A program made the translations under genes and the position numbers. The notes beneath the pieces were generated by a model that did not search any database, was not told the origin of the DNA, and saw nothing but the letters and a program-made list of their open reading frames with translations. Shown here in pieces: positions 8,901 to 15,118 of a stretch of DNA of 64,000 nucleotides (positions are counted from its first letter, which is position 1; every line of letters starts with the position of its first letter). Source of the DNA: Pseudarthrobacter naphthalenicus (GTDB lineage: Bacteria; Actinomycetota; Actinomycetes; Actinomycetales; Micrococcaceae); contig NZ_JARESG010000014.1 in the NCBI RefSeq assembly GCF_029076445.1, positions 60,688 through 124,687 of the forward strand, written 5' to 3'.

Positions 8901-9482
8901 GGCCACGGTGGAGGAGACTTTGATGGACACGTAATCCACGTCCGGGCGGCCCAGCAGTGCGTGGGTGCCTTCGAGCCGGCGGGAGGCTTCGTGTTCGCCC
9001 AGGACAGCCTCGCCCAGCAGGTTGACGTTGAGCTTGATGCCGTCCTTGCGGATCTTGGCGATGGCCGGGCCGAGCTTGGCGTCGGTGGCGTCCACGATCA
9101 GGTGGCCCACCATTTCACGGAGGACCCTGCGGGCGATCGGGATGACCACCTGCGGCAGGACCGGGGCCATGGTCCCGCCGAGCTGCACTGCGCGGCGCAT
9201 GTACCAGGGCAGGAACGCCGGGACCTTGGGGGCGAGGGCGGCCAGGTTCCGGGCGGCGACGTGCAGGTCCTCGGGGCGCACCACGCCGTCGACGAAACCC
9301 ACCGTGAATTCCAGCCCGTTCGGATCCTTCAACACGCCGGCGAGCTGCTGGGCTGACGCATCCACGGGCACCTTGGACGCTTCGGTCAGCCAGCGCCGGA
9401 CCAGGGTGATGGTGTCCGCCGCGAGGGCACGGGCCTGCGGAACGTCCGTGTGCCCGGTGGTTTCCGTTGCAGTGTGAGTCAT
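5997..9482 (-). CDS. putA: Bifunctional proline dehydrogenase / L-glutamate gamma-semialdehyde dehydrogenase PutA
   Basis: An 1161-aa protein that oxidises proline to glutamate in two steps. The proline dehydrogenase (FAD) barrel occupies roughly residues 120-490 and includes YVSIKVSS and GVAGHNLFDIAFA. The aldehyde dehydrogenase part follows from about 520, with LAETSGKNAII at about 720 and the catalytic cysteine in GQKCSAAS (Cys759). A C-terminal extension of about 170 residues follows. There is no N-terminal ribbon-helix-helix DNA-binding domain, so this PutA is not self-regulating. A sequence shared with the permease/LysR intergenic region lies 60-105 bp upstream of the start and suggests control by that LysR protein. 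Confidence 0.96.
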   Translation of the reverse strand: MTHTATETTGHTDVPQARALAADTITLVRRWLTEASKVPVDASAQQLAGVLKDPNGLEFTVGFVDGVVRPEDLHVAARNLAALAPKVPAFLPWYMRRAVQLGGTMAPVLPQVVIPIARRVLREMVGHLIVDATDAKLGPAIAKIRKDGIKLNVNLLGEAVLGEHEASRRLEGTHALLGRPDVDYVSIKVSSTVAPHSAWAFDEAVEHVVEKLTPLFQRAASFAGSGAGQKAKFINLDMEEYKDLDMTIAVFTRILDKPEFKNLEAGIVLQAYLPDALAAMIRLQDWAAERRANGGAAIKVRVVKGANLPMEQVEASLHDWPLATWHTKQDSDTNYKRVINYALHPDRINNVRIGVAGHNLFDIAFAWLLAKQRGVESGIEFEMLLGMAQGQAEAVKKDVGSLLLYTPVVHPAEFDVAIAYLIRRLEEGASQDNFMSAVFELSENEVLFEREKQRFLASLDKLDDEVPPPNRQQNRSLPPQPLPHDSFHNTPDTDPSLPANRDWGRAILDRVPTSTLGNAAVEKATIGDEATLNSVIAAAIEKGKAWGALSGDERAEILHRAGDVLEARRADLLEVMASETGKTLDQGDPEVSEAIDFAHYYAESARKLEKVDGATFVPAKLTVVTPPWNFPVAIPAGSTMAALAAGSAVVIKPAKQARRSGAVMIEALWEAGVPRDVLTMVQLGERELGQQLISHPAVDRVILTGGYETAELFRSFRKDLPLLAETSGKNAIIVTPSADLDLAAKDVAYSAFGHAGQKCSAASLVILVGSVAKSKRFHNQLIDAVTSLKVGYPQDPTSQMGPIIEPASGKLLNALTTLGEGESWAVEPKKLDGTGRLWSPGVRHGVRRGSYFHLTEFFGPVLGVMTAETLEEAIAIQNQIEYGLTAGLHSLNPDELAVWLDSIQAGNLYVNRGITGAIVQRQPFGGWKKSAVGAGTKAGGPNYLAGLGDWTSKESAATANVANAAVKRVLNAVSGALQPGELRFLQRSLASDAKAWADEFGTAKDVSGLSAERNIFRYRALPVTIRLSDGAPLAHLARTVAAGVQAGSALTVSTAVELPVQLRAVLTGLDIEVTVEADAGWLASAARLAKAGKLSGARIRLIGGDATALAEAVDGRPDVAVYAHPVTEAGRVELLPFLHEQAISITAHRFGTPNHLSDALI

Positions 9483-9542
9483 GATCGCTCGTTCTTTCCT
9501 TGATCTGAAGGGGTCTTATTCATCAGTATGAGCTTCAAATCA

Positions 9543-9586
9543 CTTAAGATAAAGCGACCTTTTCTAAGCAATACAGGTTAGAAATC
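9543..9586 (-). promoter_or_regulatory. Candidate LysR operator upstream of putA
   Basis: This AT-rich block matches the permease/LysR intergenic region (11370-11405) without gaps at 27 of 36 positions (9547-9582 here). Shared elements are AGATAAAG, TTTCTAA, CAATA and TTAGA. Both copies contain CTAA-N10-TTAG, a dyad of the T-N11-A type bound by LysR regulators. The block lies 60-105 bp upstream of the putA start, the usual distance for an activator site. See the paired entry at 11367-11408. Confidence 0.7.
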
Positions 9587-9604
9587 CCAACCCTTCCGTG
9601 CCCC

Positions 9605-9739
9605 GACGCTCTCTCACTTAATGCGGTTTTTAGGGCAACGCTCTCTCACTTAACGCAGAAAACCGGAAACGCTCTCTCACTTTCCTGAAGAAAGTGAGAG
9701 AGCGTCCGGCGAAAACCGACATTAACTGAGAGAGCGTCC
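9605..9739. repeat. 32-bp-period intergenic repeat array (five core copies, head-to-head)
   Basis: The gap between putA and the permease holds five copies of a core GACGCTCTCTCACTT (or CAGTT). Three are in plus orientation, cores beginning at 9606, 9638 and 9669. Two are in minus orientation, ending at 9707 and 9739. Spacing is 32, 31 and 32 bp. The third and fourth copies face each other as a perfect 16-bp inverted repeat (9669-9684/9690-9705) with a 5-nt loop. The same unit recurs at 63617-63696. The period is not a multiple of three and no open frame uses it. Confidence 0.85.
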
Positions 9740-9740
9740 A

Positions 9741-9765
9741 GGGGGTGGGGCGGAGGGGTTGGGGG
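9741..9765 (+). other. Potential G-quadruplex tract
   Basis: Four runs of at least four G separated by loops of 1, 4 and 2 nt lie directly after the last repeat core (9741-9765). A further G-rich stretch continues to about 9783, close to the permease stop codon. This matches the usual definition of an intramolecular quadruplex. It would be on the non-template side of the end of the permease transcript's complement. The function is unknown. Confidence 0.6.
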
Positions 9766-9795
9766 TGAGTGGCTGGGGTGGGTGATGCCGGCGGG

Positions 9796-11259
9796 TCAGG
9801 GCAGGTGGCGGTGCATTTCCACGGCTTCCTCGTGGCGCGGGCTGTTGGGGTTCATCAGCGAGTTTTTCCGGCCGTAGAAGAAGTAGATAGCCAGTCCCAC
9901 GATCAGCCACACCACGAACCGCAGCCAGGTCTCCCAGTGCAGCTGGGTCATGAGGAACGCCGAGGCGAGCATGCCGAACAACGGAACCACCGGCATGAAC
10001 GGCAGGCGGAACGTTCGCGGGGCGTCGGGCTTCTTGTAGCGGAAGATGATCACCGAGAGGCAGACGACGACGAACGCGGCCAGGATGCCGATGTTCGTCA
10101 GGTCGGCCACGGCCTTGATCGGGAAAACGCCGGCCAGCAGCGCCGAAGCCACGCCCGCGATCCAGGTGACACGCTGCGGGGTGCCGTGGCGGTCGGTCTT
10201 GGAGAACCAGCCGGGGAGCAGGCCGTCGCGGCTCATGGAGAACCAGACACGGGTCACGCCGAGGAGGAAGGTCAGCATCACGGTGAGGATGGACAGGACC
10301 GCGAACACCGAGATGATGGTGGCAATGACCGGCAGGCCCACGCTGGTGAAGGCCGAGGCGAAGCCGGCTTTCGGATCGATGTCCTTGTAGTTCTGCATGC
10401 CGGTCAGGACCAGGGTGGCTGCCACATAGAGCAGCATGGCGATGATCAGGGACAGGATGATGGCCTTGGGCATGTGCTTCTTGCCGTCCGTGGCCTCTTC
10501 CGCGGCGGTGCTCATGGCGTCGTAGCCGAACACGGCAAAGAAGACGGTTGCGGAGCCGGCGAGGACCGGGCCGAACCCGCTGGGCATGAACGGGTTGTAG
10601 TTGTTGGTGTCGATATAGAAGACGCCAAGGCCGATGATGAACAGGATCAGGACGACCTTGATGGCCACCGCCACCAGCTCGAACCTGCCAAATGCCTTGG
10701 TGCCCCTGGACAGGATCCACGTCACCAGGAGGCAGACTGCGATAGCCGGGATGTTGACGATTCCGCCCTTGCCCTCGTCCGGCGTCGAGGTCATCCACAC
10801 CGGCATATGGATGCCTATGCCGGACAGGAAGGCGTCAAAGTACCCCGAAATGCCGATGGCCACCACGGCAACGATGGCAATGTATTCGAGGAGCAGGTCC
10901 CAGCCAATGAACCAGCCGATCACTTCACCCAGGGCAACGTAACCGTAGGTGTAGGCGGAGCCCGCACGCGGGATCATGCCTGCAAACTCCGCGTAGGAAA
11001 GGGCAGCCGCTGCGGACGCCAGGCCGGCCACCAGGAAGGAAATCAACACCGCGGGCCCCACACCCGGCGTATCCTTGCTGCCTGCGGCCACCAGCCCGGC
11101 GAGGGAAAAGATGCCGACGCCGATGATGCCGCCGACGCCGATGGCGGTCAACTGCCAAAGCCCGAGGGATTTGAACAGTCCGCTGTGCTTGTTTTCTTCT
11201 TCGATGTCATCGATAGGCTTGCGCCGCATGATCGACTGACTTATGTCTTTTGTGCTCAT
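9796..11259 (-). CDS. APC-superfamily amino acid permease
   Basis: A 487-aa integral membrane protein with about 12 membrane segments and the APC signature of the cationic amino acid transporter/YfnA group: LGLWQLTAIGVGGIIGVGIF in the first helix and AGMIPRAGSAYTYGYVALGE later. The ATG at 11259 follows AGGAG with good spacing; an ATG at 11355 would add 32 unlike residues. It lies downstream of a divergent LysR gene and shares an operator-like sequence with putA, so proline or a related amino acid is a plausible substrate. That assignment is inference. Confidence 0.88.
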   Translation of the reverse strand: MSTKDISQSIMRRKPIDDIEEENKHSGLFKSLGLWQLTAIGVGGIIGVGIFSLAGLVAAGSKDTPGVGPAVLISFLVAGLASAAAALSYAEFAGMIPRAGSAYTYGYVALGEVIGWFIGWDLLLEYIAIVAVVAIGISGYFDAFLSGIGIHMPVWMTSTPDEGKGGIVNIPAIAVCLLVTWILSRGTKAFGRFELVAVAIKVVLILFIIGLGVFYIDTNNYNPFMPSGFGPVLAGSATVFFAVFGYDAMSTAAEEATDGKKHMPKAIILSLIIAMLLYVAATLVLTGMQNYKDIDPKAGFASAFTSVGLPVIATIISVFAVLSILTVMLTFLLGVTRVWFSMSRDGLLPGWFSKTDRHGTPQRVTWIAGVASALLAGVFPIKAVADLTNIGILAAFVVVCLSVIIFRYKKPDAPRTFRLPFMPVVPLFGMLASAFLMTQLHWETWLRFVVWLIVGLAIYFFYGRKNSLMNPNSPRHEEAVEMHRHLP

Positions 11260-11366
11260 CAGGAACTCCTGCATGGGGTGCGGCCCCAGCACGGCACCCT
11301 TGCGACTAGCTGCGGCGGGCTGTGATGGGGGTAACTCAGGTACAACAGTATGCAAGCACTCTTTGC

Positions 11367-11408
11367 GTTAGATAAAGTGAATCTTTCTAACCAATATCCA
11401 TTAGATTC
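11367..11408. promoter_or_regulatory. Candidate LysR operator between permease and LysR gene
   Basis: The block contains nested dyads: TTAGA..TCTAA (11368-11390) and CTAA-N10-TTAG (11387-11404). It aligns gap-free with the putA upstream block (27 of 36 identical). It lies 17-58 bp before the LysR start (11425) and 108-150 bp before the permease start (11259), as expected for an autoregulated divergent LysR pair. Confidence 0.72.
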
Positions 11409-11424
11409 GTCAAGGAATGTGGCC

Positions 11425-12339
11425 ATGCTCGATGTCCGGCGCCTCAGGCTGCTCCGTGAACTGAAGATCCGGGGAACCCTGGCAGAGGTCGCGGAGGCAC
11501 TGCAGTACAGCCCGTCGTCAGTTTCGCAGCAGCTGGCCCTGCTCGAAAAGGAAGTCGGAGTGGAACTGCTCCGGAAAACCGGACGCCGCGTCCAGCTGAC
11601 ACCGCAGGCCGAAGTCCTGGTGGCGCACACCGCCCAGCTGCTCGAGACGCTGGAACAGGCCGAAGCGGACCTGGCGGCCTCGCTGACCACCGTCACGGGA
11701 ACGGTGCGGATCGCCGTTTTCCAGTCCGCGGCGCTGGCGCTGATGCCGGGCACCCTGACCCGGATGACGGCGGAGTACCCCGAGGTGCGGATCGAGATGA
11801 CCCAGCGGGAGCCGGAAACCGCCCTGCACGAGACCTGGGCGCGCGACTTCGACCTGGTGATTGCCGAGCAGTATCCGGGCCACGCCGCGCCCAGGTACCC
11901 GGAACTGGACCGGGTCAAACTGACCACCGATGCCATCCGGCTCGCCGTTCCGCCGACGTCCGACGGCGGGGCCGCCATCCGGTCGATCGAGGACACCGCG
12001 GACCTGCCGTGGGTCATGGAACCCCGCGGCGCGGCATCACGTCACTGGGCGGAGCAGGCATGCAGAAGTGCCGGTTTCGAGCCCGACGTCCGCTTCGAAA
12101 CCGCCGATCTGCAGGCGCAGATCAGGCTGATCGAGTCGGGGAATGCCGTCGCCCTGATGCCGGACCTCGTCTGGACCGGCCGCGGCACCACCGCCCGGCT
12201 GCTGGAACTGCCCGGCGACCCGCACCGCACCATTTTCACCTCTGTGCGCCGCTCCAGCGCCCAGCGGCCCGCCATCCTTGCCGCCCGCCAGATGCTCGCC
12301 GCCACGGCCGCGTCAGTCAGCGGCCCGCCGGAGCGGTGA
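11425..12339 (+). CDS. LysR family transcriptional regulator, probable regulator of putA and the permease
   Basis: A 304-aa LysR protein. The HTH lies in residues 1-60 (LRLLRELKIRGTLAEVAEAL, SPSSVSQQLALLEKEVGVEL) and the effector domain from about 85 to 290. I chose the ATG at 11425 (AAGGA 9 nt upstream) over an in-frame ATG at 11350, which would include the operator region in the coding sequence. It is divergent from the amino acid permease. The operator-like sequence between them recurs before putA, so this protein probably controls proline or amino acid catabolism. The stop codon lies inside a 32-bp tandem duplication. Confidence 0.88.
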   Translation: MLDVRRLRLLRELKIRGTLAEVAEALQYSPSSVSQQLALLEKEVGVELLRKTGRRVQLTPQAEVLVAHTAQLLETLEQAEADLAASLTTVTGTVRIAVFQSAALALMPGTLTRMTAEYPEVRIEMTQREPETALHETWARDFDLVIAEQYPGHAAPRYPELDRVKLTTDAIRLAVPPTSDGGAAIRSIEDTADLPWVMEPRGAASRHWAEQACRSAGFEPDVRFETADLQAQIRLIESGNAVALMPDLVWTGRGTTARLLELPGDPHRTIFTSVRRSSAQRPAILAARQMLAATAASVSGPPER

Positions 12340-12388
12340 CCGACAGCGGCGCGGTACCGCCGGAGCGGTGACCGACGACGGCGCGGTG
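12325..12388. repeat. Tandem duplication of 32 bp across the LysR stop codon
   Basis: Two adjacent 32-bp copies (12325-12356 and 12357-12388) differ at only a few positions near their centre and end. The first copy contains the LysR TGA stop, so the second carries a silent duplicate of the C-terminal codons. A degenerate third start follows. It looks like a local slippage duplication. Confidence 0.75.
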
Positions 12389-12508
12389 ACGGACCGCGGC
12401 GCCCGGCAGCCGCCGTCGTACTTCCCTTTTTTATGCGTCCCGTGTGCGCGCGCCCCTGTTTAGTACGTCACAGCGCGATGCGGGGGCCGGCGATAGACTG
12501 GACTCCTT

Positions 12509-12934
12509 ATGAATCGCACAATGTTCAAGTCCAAAATCCACCGGGCCACCGTCACGCATGCTGACCTCCACTACGTAGGTTCGGTCACCGTTGACCTGGA
12601 CCTCCTTGAGGCCGCCGATATCCTCCCGGGCGAGCTCGTGGCCATTGTGGACGTTACGAACGGTGCGCGCCTGGAGACTTACACGATTGCCGGCGAGCGC
12701 GGCTCAGGCGTGATCGGCATCAACGGGGCGGCGGCGCACCTGATGCACGAGAACGACATCGTCATCCTGATCACGTATGCCCAGATGACCTCGGAAGAGG
12801 CTGCGGCGTACGACCCCAAGGTTGTCCACGTGGACCAGGACAACAGGATCGTCCAGATCGGCAACGACCCCGCCGAGGGCCACACCCCGGGCCTGATGCG
12901 CCCGCCGCATGCCCTGAATAACGCCGTCCTGTAG
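12509..12934 (+). CDS. panD: Aspartate 1-decarboxylase precursor
   Basis: A 141-aa pyruvoyl enzyme that makes beta-alanine from aspartate for pantothenate synthesis. The first residues ([20 protein letters not shown]) and the self-cleavage site HYVGS are canonical; cleavage falls between Gly24 and Ser25, and Ser25 becomes the pyruvoyl group. The core ends with [24 protein letters not shown]. The C-terminal ~35-residue tail is longer than in Escherichia coli (126 aa), as in other actinobacteria. It stands alone, not with panBC. Confidence 0.97.
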   Translation: MNRTMFKSKIHRATVTHADLHYVGSVTVDLDLLEAADILPGELVAIVDVTNGARLETYTIAGERGSGVIGINGAAAHLMHENDIVILITYAQMTSEEAAAYDPKVVHVDQDNRIVQIGNDPAEGHTPGLMRPPHALNNAVL

Positions 12935-12985
12935 CCGGAGCGTGAGTTCCGGCCCACCCCGCCCCCGCACCCTGGGAGGCTGCCG

Positions 12986-13912
12986 GTGGTAGGGGTGCTG
13001 CAGGGCTTTTTTGTGGTGTGGTTCATCATCCTGGTGGGCTGGTTTGTTGGCCGGCAGCGGATCCTGGGCGAGAACGCCCGCCAGGTCCTGAGCGCCCTGA
13101 CCTTCTTCGTGGCCAGCCCGGCCCTCCTCTTCGAGACCCTGAGCAAGGCCGAGCTGCGGGAAGTCTTCGCCGAGCCGCTGCTGGTGACCGCGGTGGCGGC
13201 CCTCTCCAGCGCCCTGGTGTTCTTCGGGATCGTGAAGTTCGTCCTGAAGCGTGCCCTGCCGGAGGCGCTGATGTCCTCCATGGCGGCGTCCCTGGCGAAC
13301 TCGGCGAACCTGGGCATCCCCATTGCCGTCTATGTCCTGGGCGACGCCAGTTACGTGGCGCCGCTGCTGATCTTTCAGCTGGCTTTCTTCACCCCGCTGT
13401 TCCTGATGATCCTGGACGCCAGCACCAGCAGCCACCGCACCACGGTTGGGGGTTTTATCCTCATGATCCTGCGGAACCCCATGATTGTGGGGTCGGCGCT
13501 GGGCCTGTTGGTGGCCGGGATGAACTGGCAGGTGCCGGCCCTGGTCATGGAGCCGATCCACCTGATCGGCGGTGCGGCCATCCCTACCATGCTGATTGCT
13601 TTCGGCATGAGCCTCCACGGCAGCCGGCCCCTGCAGGCCGCGGCCGAACGACGGCTGGACACCATCCTGGCCAGTGCCTTTAAGCTGGTGGTGCAACCGG
13701 CCATGGCCTACCTTTTTGCCCGCTTTGTGCTGGGGCTGGACGGGCACCCCCTGTTCGCGGTGGTGGTGGTTTCTTCCCTTCCCACGGCGCAGAACGTTTT
13801 TGTTGCCGCCAGCCGCTACTCCACGGGCCTCACGGTGGCCAAGGACACGGTCCTGATCACCACGGTGGTGGCCGTGCCGGCCATGATTGGCGTAGCCCTG
13901 CTGCTGAACTGA
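12986..13912 (+). CDS. AEC (auxin efflux carrier) family transporter
   Basis: A 308-aa membrane protein with ten hydrophobic segments in two similar halves, as in the AEC/BART permeases. Typical stretches are SLANSANLGIPIAVYVLGD and the C-terminal SSLPTAQNVFVAASRYSTG. It starts with GTG at 12986 after GGGAGG. Known AEC members in bacteria export or take up organic acids such as malate; the substrate here is unknown. It is followed after 45 nt by an amine-oxidase-type flavoprotein in the same direction and may form a transcription unit with it. Confidence 0.82.
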   Translation: MVGVLQGFFVVWFIILVGWFVGRQRILGENARQVLSALTFFVASPALLFETLSKAELREVFAEPLLVTAVAALSSALVFFGIVKFVLKRALPEALMSSMAASLANSANLGIPIAVYVLGDASYVAPLLIFQLAFFTPLFLMILDASTSSHRTTVGGFILMILRNPMIVGSALGLLVAGMNWQVPALVMEPIHLIGGAAIPTMLIAFGMSLHGSRPLQAAAERRLDTILASAFKLVVQPAMAYLFARFVLGLDGHPLFAVVVVSSLPTAQNVFVAASRYSTGLTVAKDTVLITTVVAVPAMIGVALLLN

Positions 13913-13957
13913 CCCGCTGCTGCACCCACCCTGAACCGACCGGACCCAAGGAGCCAG

Positions 13958-15100
13958 ATGGGAACAATACTGGACACCGTTGTGATTGGCGGCGGAGCGA
14001 TGGGCTCCGCCGCCGCCTGGGCGTTAGCCCGCCGCGGCCGGCAGGTCACGCTGCTGGAACAGTTCGGACCGGGGCACCACATCGGTGCGTCACACGGCAG
14101 CACCCGGAACCTGAACCCGGGCTACCACCGGCCGGAGTACGTGGCCATGCTCGCCGAAGCATTGGCCCTTTGGGATGAACTGGAGCAGGACAGCGGCGAG
14201 CGGCTGCTCACCCGGACGGGGATCGTCAACCATGGTCCTGATCCGCGGCTCCCGCTGGTGCAGGCGGCACTGACCGAGGCAGGCATCCGGGCCGAGTCGC
14301 TCCGCCCCGACGAGGCCGCCGAGCGGTGGCGCGGCATCCGCTTTGACCAGCAGGTCCTCTACATGCCCGACGGCGGCCAGCTGAACCCGGAGGCAGCGCT
14401 CCCCGCCTTCCAGCGGCTCGCCGCGGCCCGCGGCGCCGAGATCCGGCATCACACCAGGGTGGTGGAGCTGGAAATCATGGACGACGGCGTCCGGCTCACC
14501 GTGGAGTCCGGCGGGACAGGCGGGACCACCGAGGTGGTCACCGCCGGGCAGGCAGTGGTGACCGCCGGCGCCTGGACCGCGAAACTGCTGGCCAGGGCGG
14601 CGGGTAGCGGCACGCTGCGCCTCCCCCGGCTCACCGTGACCCAGGAACAGCCGGCGCATTTCCGTGTTGCCGACGAACAGGCTGTGTGGCCCGGCTTCAA
14701 CCACACTCCCGGGTCCGGGCCGGACTACAGGAACTGGTATTCACCGGTGTACGGGATGCAGACGCCGGGCGAGGGCATCAAGGCGGGCTGGCACGGTGTG
14801 GGCCCGGTGGTGGATCCGGACAGGCGATCCTTCCTCCCGGAACCCGTCCAGCTCGCGGGGCTGCAGGACTATGCCCGGACGTGGTTGCCCGGCGTCGACG
14901 CTGATTCCCTTGAGGCCATCAGCTGCACGTACACCACCACCCCGGACGAGGACTTCATCCTAGACCGGATCGGCCCCCTCGTGATCGGCGCGGGCTTTTC
15001 CGGGCACGGCTTCAAGTTCACCCCGGTGGTGGGACGGATCCTCGCGGACCTGGCCACCGGTACCCGCCCCGCACCGCAGATCTTCTCCGCGTCGCGCTGA
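13958..15100 (+). CDS. Monomeric sarcosine oxidase / N-methyltryptophan oxidase-like FAD oxidoreductase
   Basis: A 380-aa DAO-family flavoprotein. The FAD Rossmann motif VVIGGGAMGSAAAWALARRG is at the N-terminus, followed by GASHGSTRNLNPGYH. CTYTTTPDEDFILD near residue 325 carries the cysteine that binds FAD covalently in monomeric sarcosine oxidases, and GFSGHGFKFTPVVGR is the C-terminal FAD loop. It oxidises a secondary N-methyl amine to formaldehyde, peroxide and the free amine. The precise substrate (sarcosine, N-methyltryptophan, pipecolate) cannot be told. It probably shares a transcript with the AEC transporter upstream. Confidence 0.86.
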   Translation: MGTILDTVVIGGGAMGSAAAWALARRGRQVTLLEQFGPGHHIGASHGSTRNLNPGYHRPEYVAMLAEALALWDELEQDSGERLLTRTGIVNHGPDPRLPLVQAALTEAGIRAESLRPDEAAERWRGIRFDQQVLYMPDGGQLNPEAALPAFQRLAAARGAEIRHHTRVVELEIMDDGVRLTVESGGTGGTTEVVTAGQAVVTAGAWTAKLLARAAGSGTLRLPRLTVTQEQPAHFRVADEQAVWPGFNHTPGSGPDYRNWYSPVYGMQTPGEGIKAGWHGVGPVVDPDRRSFLPEPVQLAGLQDYARTWLPGVDADSLEAISCTYTTTPDEDFILDRIGPLVIGAGFSGHGFKFTPVVGRILADLATGTRPAPQIFSASR

Positions 15101-15118
15101 CCGCCAGCGCCCTGCAGG

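Noticed and set aside
7221..9356. A 711-codon open frame on the plus strand opposite putA
   Set aside because: It is an antisense shadow of putA produced by strong G/C third-position bias; its translation has no recognisable domain, while the minus-strand frame is a full PutA.
9605..9739. CRISPR-like array
   Set aside because: The repeated unit is contiguous with no unique spacers, orientation flips midway, and no cas gene is in the window.
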